Below the pieces are notes generated by a model. The model was not told the DNA's origin and searched no databases. It saw only the letters and a list, made by a program, of their open reading frames with translations. This document shows positions 1 through 12,342 of a DNA stretch of 64,000 nt, one piece after another. Position 1 is the stretch's first letter, and every line of letters starts with the position of its first letter. This DNA comes from Bolinopsis microptera. Lineage: Eukaryota > Ctenophora > Tentaculata > Lobata > Bolinopsidae. The stretch is taken from positions 8,470,902 through 8,534,901 of the forward strand of contig NC_087076.1 in NCBI RefSeq assembly GCF_026151205.1, given 5' to 3'. A program made the position numbers and the translations under genes.

Positions 1-431
1 TTAGATTTTCTATTTTGAATTGTTTTACTATTTTGAATTGTTTTCTCAGGGCCTCAATTGATCCTGAAACTACATCGAAAGTTCTGGAAGCTTATCTGGG
101 CACCGGTGATCCTAATTGCTTTCTTCCCCTCTCCAAAACGGACAGAAGAACGACGGAACACTTCTTCAGGGTGTCAGTGTTCATGGCAACACTTTTTGAT
201 ATGTTATCAGATCAGGGACTTCCAGACAACCAAGATACAGAAATGATATGTTGAATGCGAAATATGAGTGCAACCCCAACAATTGCTATCAGCCATGGAT
301 ACAAAAACTGAAAGATGTTTGGAAAGCAAGGCAGGATGTCACTGTCAGATTTATGAACACTTTTGTGGAACAAAAGAGAAGAATCTCGAATAATTTAGTT
401 GCACTTGCAGCGTGCCACATGGCTATCTAAA
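1..431 (+). CDS. 3' end of an unrecognised gene (partial)
   Basis: A pyrimidine-rich stretch ends in a plausible splice acceptor at about 49, followed by an open frame that runs to a stop near 254. A second frame (248-430) continues with similar charged, helical-looking sequence and several cysteines and ends at a stop inside the sequence that is repeated inverted at 750-801. Together they could be one terminal exon of about 125 residues with a frameshift, or two unrelated frames. I do not recognise a family. The upstream flank has a direct 20-bp duplication just before the acceptor. Function unknown. Confidence 0.3.
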
Positions 432-801
432 CTACAAAACCCAACCCATTGCTGAGCAAGGCCTTTATCTCTCCGACGCGCGGGAATTCACAATAAATTG
501 AGGTCTGATCGTCTCTCGTACAGCGTTCGATGTCCTGTGTGAAGGTTAAATGGAGATATCCTCTGGATCAGGCGTGAGTTCGAGTGTTATCAGGATTATT
601 TCTGTAGTAGTGGAACAGCAATACTAAGGTAATGGGACTACTGCGGGACCCTCTAGCGGCCAAACCGTGTTAACAAAGCCGCAAGTCAAGTTCGGTGAAC
701 GGTAGTTAAAAGGCGCTAAGGGACAAAGTCAAATTGGGTAGGGTGTTGCAGTTAGATAGCCATGTGGCACGCTGCAACTAAATCTTCGAGATTCTTCTCG
801 A
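372..801. repeat. Inverted repeat (372-431 versus 750-801)
   Basis: The last about 55 bases of the partial gene (372-431, including its stop) reappear in reverse complement at about 750-801 with a few differences. The 320 bases between them are not symmetrical with each other, except that the second arm overlaps the foldback element at 620-1045. Confidence 0.7.
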
Positions 802-1045
802 ATAATGTTCAAGCTTGATGTTCAACTTATTAACGGAGAAAAAGACGATTTATAAAGGAGCAACCTAACATTCTACTACTCCCATTTCTTAAGACGTCCA
901 CTACATGATGTTGCTCCTACCAAATTGACTTAATGTCCTCTTAAGCGCTTTTAACTACCGTTCACAACCGAAACTTGGACTGCGGCTTTTGTTAACAAGG
1001 TTTGCCGGTAGAGGGTCCGCAGTAGTCCCCATTACCTAGTATTGC
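620..1045. mobile_element. Foldback (MITE-like) element
   Basis: About 130-150 bases at 620-755 match the reverse complement of about 900-1045 with small indels; the shared blocks include GGTAATGGG, CTACTGCGG and GAACGGTAGTTAAAAG. No coding capacity is visible. A target duplication was not identified. The inverted copy of the upstream gene end (750-801) lies within the loop, so the structure may be a rearranged element rather than a simple insertion. Confidence 0.55.
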
Positions 1046-1317
1046 TGATCCACTACTTAGATCATTACTATAAAAAATACGCAGCCATCTTTTCTAGGAT
1101 GAGTTATTACACAGATTTACTTTACACACTTTCATCGCTAAGATATAGTAGTCCTTCTGCAAAAATCCCCAAAAGAGGGGGTCTTCAATTCTACGTCGAT
1201 TTAGATGAATTATAATTTATAAATAAGTGGTAGTATACGTCACTCCCGACGAAAATTCCTCCAGAAACAATTTAATTTATTATTCAGGGATTCCAGTTTG
1301 TATGATCAGTATAAACT

Positions 1318-4300
1318 ATGAGTATAAGAACGAATATTTGGCAATTCCCAAAGGTTCTGTTGAGCAAAAGAGTCTTGTGGATACTGTGCTTGTTTGGAAT
1401 ATCAATGTACCTGATAACACTAGTGGTCATTGAAAGCCAAGCAAATATTTCATTTCACGAAGCAGAGGAATCGTGGTCTGAGAAAATCAAAAGGATAACC
1501 AGAACTGAACACTTGAAATTCGGAGAATGGGTTGCTGTCCAAACCCGGAAAGAAAATAAGCTAAGCTACAGGATTCAGTTTTCTAGATGGGGTAACTGCA
1601 TAGGCTCTTCAAGTTCTAACTCTTCTTATCTCGAAGTTATATATATATATTATATTATGTCAAGAAAATATCTGAGAGGTCTAAAGGAGAGATTTCATGG
1701 TACAAGGTTGAAGATAAAACTTGCGACTCGCACACACGCATTTTCTGGAAACCCTAAGCTTCATAAGACCCCTTACAAGGCGAGTTCATTGCAGGTGCCC
1801 GTTTTTTTTTTTTGCGTTACGAAAACAACTAACGTCCAAGTTAACTGTTGTCGAAACTTTTGAGGAAATACTTCAAGAAATACTGCGAGGCAATCTACAA
1901 CAACAGCGGTATAAACATGTTTTGGAGCAAGATTCCTCAAGTGAATTCCTTGCACTATCAAAAATAGGCGATGTTTATAATATACAAGTATATTATTTTA
2001 CTTTACTACTCTTTATACCAGATTAGACTTGATTGAAGTAGAGAATAAGATTATGAAGTTGTTGATTTAATATTTCAGACCGTAATAGATATATGAGTAT
2101 TCTAAAAGAGACAGTAATACATGTTTCTTTTCCAGTAAAACCTATGAATGTCATGCCTGCTTTAGTCCAAGATGACCTAAAAAGAGCGTTAAAATTATTA
2201 TTTATAAAACTTTATTTCCGTCTTCGTTGGATTGTAATCATACAAACCAAGGGTATTCTATGGGTGGAAATTCAAGTTCCCCTATAGCTGATCTCACTGT
2301 TGGCAAAAAGGAATTTAATTATATGAAACGTTTACTTTCAGAAAAGAAAATGGGATTAGCAAGATAGGTTCGGGATGTCGTGCAATGCAGGATAAACGAT
2401 AGTTGACGATTTATCTATATTAACTATCTTTACTTTCATAAATTGATTAAAGATATTTACCGAATTCATTGGAGATGGAGCGAGCTGGTTTCCAATAAGA
2501 AAATCATTAATACCTTGAGTTAAATATTAATATTGGTGGGGTCCAACGGAAGGACTAGAATATCAGTGTATAACAAAACTGATGATTTTAATTTTCATGT
2601 TGTATCCATTTCATTTTCTCACAGTAGACATCCCAACCGAAGGTGGCTACAACGTGTTTTCACGTCAAGTTCTTAGATATGGTAATGTTTGCCACTAGAA
2701 TTGGATATCTTTACCTCCCATCTTCACAAAATATTCAAATTCTAATTGATAGAGGATATAGCCGTGATAGACTGATTAAAGGCATTAAACGTTGTGTGAG
2801 GAAATATGATAACGTTTCAGAAGTTCGGTTTTCTAATGACCGTAACATTATTTAAAAGAACTCCCCTGAGATCTCTGATTTATTGAAACACGGTACTAAC
2901 TCTGCTAAAAACGAACAAATTCCTGAACTTAGGAGAAGTGTACAACCGTGCTAAACCGAAGTTCAGACTGTCCATGGAAAATGGGCGAGCGTAATAACCA
3001 GTGTCATTTTAATTAGAAGTTTAAGTCAGTGATATTATTGAAGCTTGTAATGACAATACTAATGCTCCATAAATCCTGTTAATAATTAATTTTTGTCCCG
3101 TTATTCTTTTTCCTTCTCCTTTTCTTGTCATCCCCCTTTAGTTTTTAAGTTCTTGCTATAAATGGCACCAGCTACCCTATTAATGCTAAGTATCCAACAA
3201 CAAGTGGGAAGGTGGATCGTTGTACCATTAAATCGATATTACACACCGCAATTCCAGTCGCAAGCCTGGGACACTACTAGCATAGTCACACATCTACTAA
3301 AGCCGCCTTAATAGCCTGACTGACAAATTTTAACTCGACATGACTGACAATGTTTCTTCTTTTTTCCCCTTTAGAAACAAAGAGTAGTGACATGTAAAGT
3401 TAGCTTATGATTAATATTATCATTTTACCTAAGGTTTAGTTTACTTAGATTCTGGTGACCACGAACGGATAAGCAGAAACATTTAATTGGAACAAAGACG
3501 GTAGTTTGGTATCTGAAAAGACTGGAGGATGTTTAGAAATCAAGGATACGGCTAAACTCAATCAAACGTTCCAGCTGAAATTGGGGGACTGCAGTGGGGA
3601 AATCGCTAAATTCACATACGTGAATGAGTCTTATCTCCAACTTAATTTAGATGCTGCACTACAAGATACCCAACTATGTCTGTCTCCTGTTAACTCATCG
3701 GAGACAGCTCCATTGGTCATTTATGACGAGAAGGCACAACTAGGAAGTTCAGTTGGTCTTCAATTTTGTCATGAAAATGCGTCCCAGCTGACTTTCATCG
3801 AGAAAAGTGACTTCAGAGAAAAACGAAAGGCTCTGCTATTACCACAGCCAGCAGATGGAGATCCTAATTGTGACTTTCCAGCTTGTGCAATCAACGCCAA
3901 AACTCCACCAGTGAAGCTCCTACCACTGGAAGTATGGTCCAGGTGTGACAACATCTCTGAATGTGTCACAATAGTCACAAAAACAGCCAGAAGGCCTGAG
4001 TTGATCTTGAGAATGGTTCAATCATTCAGAAGAGAGAAGGGGTATGATCTACCAACCATCGTATATGATGACGGAGGAGAACCCTACCCAGCAGACCCTG
4101 ATGGTGTCATGGAAAGTTTATCCGACTTCCCTGATTTGAGGTACATTGTTGGTGATAAAGAGGACCTGGGAATAGCTTTAGGCAGAAATCTAGCGATTCA
4201 ACAAGTCAGGACCAAATATTTTTTGCTGTTTGACGACGACACAGTCATCACTGAACGTACAGATATTGAACAGTTGGTTAAGATTCTAGACACAACCGAT

Positions 4301-4810
4301 GCTTCATTGGTTGGCGGAAAGTGTTCTGGTTACCGACATTTTGCTGGATTTCTACATTTTTCTCAAGAGTATCACCATGGTACGGACAATAGGGGTCTTT
4401 CTTTATACAGTCGTGGCTGTAATTATGCAAATGAAACTGTTGTCAATTTCCCGTCGTGTGTACGATGCGATTTGACTAGTAATGTATTCATGGCAAAAAC
4501 AAAGGACATCTTAGAAGTTGGCGGTTGGAGCGAAGAACTGAAGATAGCAGAACACAAGGATTTATTTTTGAAGCTTAAAGCTGCGAAAAAGAAGGTTGTC
4601 TACTGCCCAGACTTTCAAGTGAAGAATGCCAAAGAAAGCGTCGAATCCAAGAAAGCCTCAGGCTACTACTCGCTAAGACTAGAGCGGTACGGCCGAATGA
4701 ATAGAATGTTTAATAATATTTGGAATATAGATGTATTCAAGATGAGAGGCCTCGAAAGATTCTCCAGAGATAAAGATATATTGATCTGGGGTAATGTTAC
4801 TGAAGATTGA
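1318..4810 (+). CDS. Type II membrane glycosyltransferase, ricin-like domain plus GT2 / B4GALNT-like catalytic domain
   Basis: Two coding exons, 1318-1591 and 3474-4810, join in phase (one base plus two) to give about 536 aa. Exon 1 encodes a short cytosolic tail, a signal-anchor helix at about residues 17-38 and a stem, as expected for a Golgi enzyme. Exon 2 opens with a ricin-type beta-trefoil signature (FNWNKDGSLV, then GGCLEI and GDC). It continues into a GT-A domain: VTIVTKT strand, GRNLAIQQV, the metal/nucleotide-sugar DDD triad in LLFDDDTVI, then LVGGKCSGY, CDLTSNVFMA and the late EHKDLF acidic motif. This order resembles animal beta-1,4-N-acetylgalactosaminyltransferases. The donor, acceptor substrate and linkage cannot be told from sequence. 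The frame is intact. The first ATG in the exon was chosen; a 5' UTR exon may exist. AATAAA-type signals lie near 5110-5125. The intron holds a dead reverse-transcriptase element. Confidence 0.85.
1640..3000 (+). mobile_element. Dead reverse-transcriptase retroelement in the glycosyltransferase intron
   Basis: Scattered pieces in several frames match one reverse transcriptase in the right order: an NPKLHKTPYK block near 1760-1795, an MGGNSSSPIADL block near 2260-2300, a VDDL active-site block near 2400-2415, and a C-terminal VFSRQVLRYGNVC block near 2660-2700. The motifs resemble RT families common in cnidarian genomes (Penelope-like or a related group; class not settled). No terminal repeats were found. 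The copy is clearly broken, with several breaks, and looks old. It lies in sense orientation within the host intron. Confidence 0.6.
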
Positions 4811-5434
4811 GGTAAGAAATGTGTTTTCCGTCTAAATAAGCTGAAGAGCAACAAAACTTGATAATATGTTAATTTAACGTGATTGACTTGACATGTAAAT
4901 GTCAATGATCATGATGATTTACCGAAGATTCAAAGTAATCTAGATATCAACAGTACCACTTTATGCTACCACTTTAAATGGAGATTATTTTACGGGGCTG
5001 GCTGGTTGATAATATTGTTAATTTACAATTAAATTAATGATTATCCCTATTTTTTTATTTTTTAATTCGAACAAAATGTGTAATATGTTGTCCTCGAAGC
5101 ATTTCATGTTTAATAAATAAAAGAAATACCTATAGTTAACTTGAATTCAATTCACAGAATTTAAATACATACATATAAAGTAACTTCAGAATATTTGCCA
5201 TACAACATATCGGAAAATATAACAACTGCGTTTCAATTAAATAACAAGATTGTTTGACAATCATTAAAGTTTAGTTTATATTTAAATTCATCTAGAAAGA
5301 TGAACAACAAATTAAATTCGTCGATCGTCGTGTAAAACGAACTTCACCTTAGTGAAAAATTAAAGTCATAACTTGGCTAAATGATTAATTCAAATCCAGC
5401 ACCAATGGCAATAATAGAATGCGGAAAGCACATC
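4811..5434. other. Intergenic, tail-to-tail
   Basis: AT-rich sequence between the convergent ends of the glycosyltransferase and the minus-strand ABCA gene. AATAAATAAA-type polyadenylation signals lie at about 5110-5125. Nothing else was recognised. Confidence 0.5.
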
Positions 5435-6459
5435 TTAAAGTTCCGCTTTTATGAAACTCTTTTTCCAACTCATGGTAGACTCTTTAGGGTTGATTTGAGC
5501 TTTCTTTTTCTTTCCAAACCAGCCGCCACTTCTGTCATTAGCATCTCTTTGTTCTTTTGCAAAGTTTAGGAATACCTGCACGTGATTTGGAGGATAACAC
5601 TGAGTAATTATATGAATAAAACAACTGATACTGATAGTCTTAATATTATTTTAGGCTGACTGAAGCATATTAACGATCGGAAAATTTGATAACATAATAA
5701 ATATATGACCCCTTGTCAATTAATTACATTTTATAATCATAAATCATGACACATTTATTTATCATAAAAACTAACAACTCCATATTATTGTCAATTCATT
5801 ATTTGATTTAAAATTGTACCTGTTCTAAAGACGTCTGAGCGACAGAATAGTCGTTGAGGTTAATGGCACTTTTATTTGTTTCCATAATCTCAAATATGTA
5901 GCTCCATTTGTAATTTGTTCCTAGACTGAACATCAGGTAACCTGAAATTATCTTACTTGTTAGTAATGTTCTAAAATATTAACCATTCGCTTGTGTAGTG
6001 GCAAGGAAAGATTAAATTGATTAAAATTTCAATAGTTTCAACAATAAGATAATATGTAATATGAATTCCTTAGTTCGTATATTTATGGCAGGTAATATTG
6101 TGGTGGGTAAAAATAATGGCGGATAAAATTAAGCGGATTTTCCGAAAATCATTATGCCATATATCCAGAACTCCAAAATCTGTTCGGCGGGTTTTATTTA
6201 AATGGCGGGTAAAAATAAAAATATGGTGAAAATTCCAAAAAACCGTCATGATTAAACTAACTACCGTATAAGGTATAATAAATAATTTAAGATTATATTC
6301 GCATTCTTGATGAATCTTGAGTCCTGACGAGAAAGAAATAGGTTCGCAATCCGATATAAAACCATTTTTTATTCGTCAGAATTATTTCTCGTCTGAAAAA
6401 AAGCATATACGCCTCCATCCCTATCTTCCAAATCATTCCCGTTTACTAACTGACCTATA

Positions 6460-6519
6460 TGACGTCACTGACATGTATGACGTCACTGCCTGTATTACGT
6501 CACTGCCTGTATTACGTCA
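6460..6519. repeat. Tandem 17-18-bp repeat with four CRE-like sites
   Basis: TGACGTCA at 6460 and 6478, then TTACGTCA at 6495 and 6512, each followed by CTG or CTC, in a short tandem array. The core is the CREB/ATF palindrome or one change away. It lies inside the 3' ABCA locus with no obvious adjacent transcription start. Confidence 0.6.
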
Positions 6520-6807
6520 CTCACTCACCTGCATGACTCTCTTTCAGAACTGCGCCCACGAACTGGGACGCAACAAAGTTTATGATATTCTCCTGGTCCG
6601 CTGGCTCCATGAGAAGACAGATGGTGTATCCCTGACTGGAGGTATTCTTTCAGCCGCTTGGGTGCTAACCCAAACACGGCAAGCTCGTGAACCTGAACAT
6701 ATTTGGTTACTACTCTTCAATTTGATAAAAAGTGTTGTTGACGATTTCATATCGTAACAAAGGATTGTCCCAGTTTTAGGTTTTATATGAACATATTATC
6801 GTGCCTA

Positions 6808-7903
6808 CGGGTATTTGCCTCACAGGATGGCCAACAAAAAAAGGGTGGTCTCTCATATCACAAAAACACACTTTATTCCGTTTTTACTCTTAAGAAGCTA
6901 AGTTGACACTCTTATTTTTCTTCCCGGGTTCATTTAATTCGCATAAATCATTTTTCTTTGAGAAAAATTGACCGAAAATCTTCCTCAAAAAAACATGCCT
7001 CACAGAATGCCAATCTGAATTCTATAATTTTGTTGATGGAGATACTTTTTAAAAATTTTCTATCACCACACGTCATAGAAAACCTATTAAGGAATGGGGT
7101 AATTACCTAAAACTCACGAAAAACACTGAGCTGGAAAAATTAATTCACAAAAAAGAAAAAATGCCTGACAAAATGCAAAAAAAAATAGAAAACGGAAAAT
7201 TTTATTTTCCAAAACCTTGGCTCTTGTTTCAGTGCATGCGCGTATTAATATCTGGTTAACACCCCCATATAGGTGAAATTTTCTTAGAACTGATTAAAAA
7301 GGGCATAATTTTCCTACACCAAAAATGCCATTTGGGGTGGCGTTGTTCATATTCCTGATTTCATGATTTATTAACTTCATTCGGCGGTAAAAACAACTCC
7401 ATCTGGGTTGATATTGTATGTTAAATAGCTTGGCATACTTTTAGACTTATGTGTTTCAGTGAATTAAAAGGAGTTTTTTAAATTTTGGGCCATTTTGTGA
7501 GAGGGTCATGGATTTTGCCATTTTGTGAGGCGTGTAGCCATTGTAGCATTTTTTTTCTTCCTATATTGAACAAATGTTCGTTTTTGGGTTGGATGAATAC
7601 TATTCTTTAACATCTTCTGTCATACTGTGCCTGAAGTTCTCACCAAATGTAAACTTAGTTTAAAAAAAATCTGAAAACCAATTTCAGTGCTCAAAATTCT
7701 ACAAAACAGTCATATTTATGGCCAGAAAATGTGGTCCTAGTTAATGATTTCACCACAGGAAGTGTTGCCAGAAGACTTTGTTTTCCATATGGTATCCCCA
7801 AAACTACCAGGTCTTTTAATAAAAAAATTAGTTACAAAAAAATTTACAAATTTCTCTCAGGGCCATTCTGTGGAGGCTAGCCATTCGGTGAGGCATTTAC
7901 CCG
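6808..7903. mobile_element. Non-autonomous DNA transposon with TA target duplication (Tc1/mariner-like MITE)
   Basis: Terminal inverted repeats start CGGGTATTTGCCTCAC at the left, and the right end reads GTGAGGCATTTACCCG. A TA dinucleotide flanks both ends (6806-6807 and 7904-7905). Subterminal copies of the GCCTCACAGAATGCC / GGCATTTTGTGAGGC motif recur inside (about 6994, 7480 and 7520). No transposase frame. It splits the NBD2 region of the ABCA 3' half. Confidence 0.65.
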
Positions 7904-7905
7904 TA

Positions 7906-9080
7906 ACCTATATGGAGCACTGAAAGGAAGCCGTATTTAAACGGAGAATGTCCGGTAATACAAGTAACTAACCATAATAACAATACGAGTACACAGTGCT
8001 CACATACCACCAATAGAATGGAGTTAGAACAATACTGCAACCTGGGAGGGAATATAGTTACTGGAGTGAATATTGTTCAGAAATAAGGAGAAAACTGAAC
8101 AGATAACACTGTTCAGTCAACACTATATAATAATTATTATAACTATACTAATAATATTATACGTGTAGCCTGGGGGGAATATACTATAAGTGGTCCCGTC
8201 GTCCAGACTCCCAAACCTCATTCTTCAGAACAAAAAAAATACAGGTTCCCGCCTAGTATAACACTACAAGAGGACAATCACAGCTTCCAGGTATGAAAAG
8301 TAGAGCGAGTAAGATACAGTGGTAAAGTTTTAACTCACCACTTTCGCGAAGAAAAGACAGTACATCCCAGAGGAAACGTACCGACAGTGGGGGTCCATAC
8401 CAGCAGTTGTTCGTCCAGGAAATAAGTGTGGGATCCGATTATTTGCTAAACCGGTCGACAACTTCCTCTTGTTTCCTGTAGTTAAATAACAAATAACACG
8501 TGTACTTACTAATCGAGGATACTTTCGAAAAATCGTGTACTAGGCCGAAAATACAATTTGTTAGTACTAAGGGCCTAACTTGATTAAAGAGATTTCATCT
8601 TTGAACGTAGAACAACCTACACTTTAACTATGCTAAATTAAGGCTGAAAGTGAAAGTGAAACTCATGAAAGTGAAAGTCACGTGTGAGCAAGAACTAAGT
8701 GTCCTAGATGTGATTTCTCACTTTTCTAACCTCCACTATAGGATCTACATTCCTTCTCAGCGTGATCCTCAAGGTGAAACATCCTGATAACTCTTAACCA
8801 CTATCATCTAAAGCAAGTAGGGCACCCCTCTAAAGTTAGCAACTTTCCATAACTGCACGGCCCGTTAGGTCCCGCAAAGTTGTAGAGTTAGAAAAGATCT
8901 AGTACAAGCCTCCCCATAACTTTCGTGAGGAAGCATACCAACAAATACATAATCATTAATCATAATCATGTGTAATGAAAATAAATAAAGTAATAACATA
9001 AAAAGACATGACTTCAGTCACAAAGAGAAGATAATGAAATTAATCAAGTTTTCATCCTTATTTGATATCCCAACCTATAA
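7906..9080. other. Non-coding gap within the ABCA 3' half
   Basis: NBD2 sequence should lie here if the gene were whole, but only weak or no similarity could be read. A short GAAAGT-type simple repeat lies at about 8645-8685. No other feature recognised. Confidence 0.4.
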
Positions 9081-10687
9081 GAGCGTCGAAACTGAGGATC
9101 AAATATCCGATAAAACACTGAGCACTCCTCAGGTTCCTGGTGACTTCATGACCGTACAAATACCCTTTTCCTGACGATCATCACCGTGTCACCTGTCATC
9201 ATATTGAATGTTGTGGTTTTTGTTCCTGCCCCGTTGACCCCTAACAAAAACCAAAACATTCTCCCTTAGCGATGGCAAGAGAAAGGTTCTGAACAGCGGT
9301 CATATTCCCGAACTGACGATGAAGGTTCTGCATCACTACACTCTCTGACTCAACCAAACTTGCAAAGTTTTCGTCCACCTGATTGAAAAACTAAGATCAA
9401 CAAAGTCTTTCTAACTTGATAAACAACTTTTAAATGGCACTCCAAAAACAGAAAAATTATAAACACTTCAGCATGTTTCCTCGTACCCTAGTTCTTTCAC
9501 TGGTCACATTATCATCCTCAGCTTCACACGGCCATTATGGCTGTTTCTGCTGCATATTAATTGGCAAATGAATTGGCTCACTTCATTCAGTTTATGCCCG
9601 AATAACAAACCACCACGTTTCAATAATTAGCAAGGAACCCAGGTAGAGTATCGCCGTGAGAACCAGCGCCAGAACATGACGTCCAATTCCATACCCATTA
9701 AGTGCGAACAAGGCTGAAAGTGTACATTCTTTATTTAAACAATGATAAGGAAGTTAATTTATTATAAACACTCAAAATACAACCCGGTACAGGTTGTTCT
9801 TTATTCTCATTCTTACACTTACAGTCTGGTTTTGAAATTACACACGAGACGGCTCCTCCGATATCGCTGACCTCTGCCACACATTCTTCATACGCCAAAG
9901 ATTGGGAACGTAGCATCATTAGGTTATCTGAAACCAGAATACTCTACAAATTCGAAAAATCAAAAATAACATTCTTAGTACTGGGTTCCACTGGTCTTGG
10001 ACCGCTAAAAGAGAGACTTTTCTTTCGCAGGATTGGCGACTAGAGATTATTGATTATTGATTTAGTGATTATTGTCATTAGAAATGTTATTAGCTCTGAT
10101 AAGTTATTATTGAACCGCTAAAAGAGAGAGTGACTACTTACAGGTTGCCGCCGCAAACGCATAATGAGGGTGAAGGAGAAGAGCTCGGTCGATGTACATT
10201 ACAATATACTCGCTACCACCAGTGGCAGTACCATCCTGTCCGCTTAATTTGGCCAAAGTTCTGACTTTCTCGTAAAATGGGTAAGCAAGCATGTAGATAA
10301 GTATCCTAAAATGATAGATAATAGTAAGCTGTGGAAATTCCTGGGAATGATTTGATATGGTGCTCATATATGTTTGAAAGTATTGATAGGTACAGTTAGG
10401 CAATACTGGGTACTCTATTCCAGTGGACTCAAATCTAGGTGCAGAGAATCAGTATGGGATCAGCTGACTAACCCAACGAGGGGAAAGAGTAGAAAGAACA
10501 TGGTGACAAAACTGTAAGCGGTGGATGTCTCTCGAACAAATAGAGGAGAGGATGTAACTAGTGGGAAGCTAGCAAGTCCGGCCAGAATAATCATCAGGAA
10601 GAAGGAAGCACAGTATTCACCTTCAGTCAAACCAGTCACCTGTGGCATGGTGTATGATACAAAATTCAGTCATTTTGATACCAAGTA

Positions 10688-10724
10688 TGAAATGAAATAA
10701 ATGAAATGAAATGAAATGAAATAA
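10688..10724. repeat. AAATG-type microsatellite
   Basis: Consecutive GAAAT/GAAATAAAT pentamer-type units in an intron of the minus-strand ABCA 3' half. Confidence 0.8.
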
Positions 10725-12342
10725 CGTGCTTGTATACCGCCCATATGGTTAGGTACTAACCATGTCAGAGCGGTTTCTAAAGGGCCAGGGTGAGGTGAAA
10801 ATATCCAGCAACAAACAACTACATCATCTCAAAAACAAATCTATTCAGAAAATATAACTTTAATTATATCATTTAGTAATCATAGGAAGTTTTATTGATA
10901 TATACCACACTACGATTAACAATATACCACCAAAAATCACTTAAATAGATTCATATAGGAATCATAGGAATATTTATTGATATATTACACACTAGTAATA
11001 GGAAACAGGACGAGATAGAAGTAAGGTCACTTAAAATTAATCATTGTTCAATAAATTAATTTTGATTGACAGATGATAAATTTTAAATTTTACCTGGAAT
11101 GCAAGGATGAGGAAGAATATGAGAAGAGAGCAGAGGAAATAGACCAGGAAATCCCAAGTAAACATGGACAGCCAGTACAACCGAACTGTTAACCCAGAAA
11201 TCTCTGTCAGATGCTTGCCACTTACCTCGTCCTCTCTTCTACTGGGCCCTAGTTAGAAAGTTAGTTAAAGGTGACTAAATCAACATGATAACGTCTGTAA
11301 TTATCAAACAAAAAATGCGCTTGGAAGTGCTTGATATAGACTGAATTTGAAGATCTGTGCACTAGACGTGGTTATATAAAATGGTTGTTTCCCAACTATC
11401 ATGCACATCAGCTACTGACACATCAGACATGCAACCCCCCCCCCCACCCCCCCCTCCCCCATAGTAGACGCTGCACCTACCTGAGTAAAGGCTGCGTACA
11501 TAAACGCTCCTGCAAATATGTAAACCATGATTAACATGACTTTCTGAGGATCATCAGATATAATATCAACTTTATTCTCCTCCTCATCTTGTAATTCTGG
11601 AAGAGGTTCATTTGAAGCTGTCACTGTTATATCTATGTCGTTCATTTCCAGGATCAAGTTTGTGATGGCTGATTGGAAAGCAGGAATCAGATGAAAGCCT
11701 TCGTGGCTTACCCAACCGGATATAAACATCCCCATTAGCATCAGTGATATTGTCATCAGAAGACAGTTTAACTAGGTTTTCGCTATCACCGTTATAGCCA
11801 GTTTGTATCTGTGGATACAGATTCTGTTAAATATTTTATAGTAATCAATTAATAATGTGCAATTGCGATAGTTGGTGTTAAATGTATCAAAGCTCCTGGC
11901 ATTGATTCTCCTTAGACAATGGGAAGGCAACTCAAACAACTGGTACTTCTTGTCAAGAGAACTAGTGCTTCTAGTAAGTAACAAGAAACATTTGTTCAAC
12001 ACAAGATATAACAACAATTATTATAATATTATCAATTCGATATAATCGATATCTTGAAAGTATATTTATATACTTTTAAGATAAGTTTATAAACTTTATT
12101 ACTAAATTGTACTTTAAAAATATTCGACCATATTCTAATGTACACGTAATAAAATTTACCTCAGAGGCAGAGAAAGGGGCAAGTTCTTTTCGAGGTCCTT
12201 CTCACTTGTTTGACCCTGTTGGCATTTAGTTTTCTCCGTGGTACTTCAATGTTCGAAACACAGGAACAATGCATGAGTGAGTATCTGGAAGTTATTTTAT
12301 TTTCATTTCGTTTTCTATAAAATTCGATTTCTTTACGATAGA

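Larger units (their letters stand above)
5435..11771 (-). pseudogene. ABCA-family transporter, 3' half (extracellular tail, TMD2, NBD2, C-terminus), probably decayed
   Basis: Minus-strand exons in consistent phase: 11771-11477, 11248-11094, 10639-10473, 10305-10142, 9927-9823, then about 9390 leftward; the last two are 5941-5820 and 5575-5435. Exon 1 has the late extracellular-domain signature (GFHLIPAFQSAITN...PLP). Exon 2 has the ABCA pattern LYWLSMFTWDFLVYF. Exons 3-5 carry further TMD2 helices and the LLLHPHYAF motif. The 9390 exon starts NBD2 (AVQNLSLAIAKGECFGF), but the Walker A region changes frame near 9250 and reads GVNGAGTKTTT instead of GAGKTTT. A weak DEP-like block lies near 6540-6660. 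The C-terminal exons have NDYSVAQTSLEQ joined to VFLNFAKEQ, the usual ABCA ending. The middle of NBD2 is not recognisable and a MITE sits in the gap. It lacks TMD1 and NBD1. Sequencing error could explain the frameshift, but the altered P-loop argues for decay. Confidence 0.75.
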
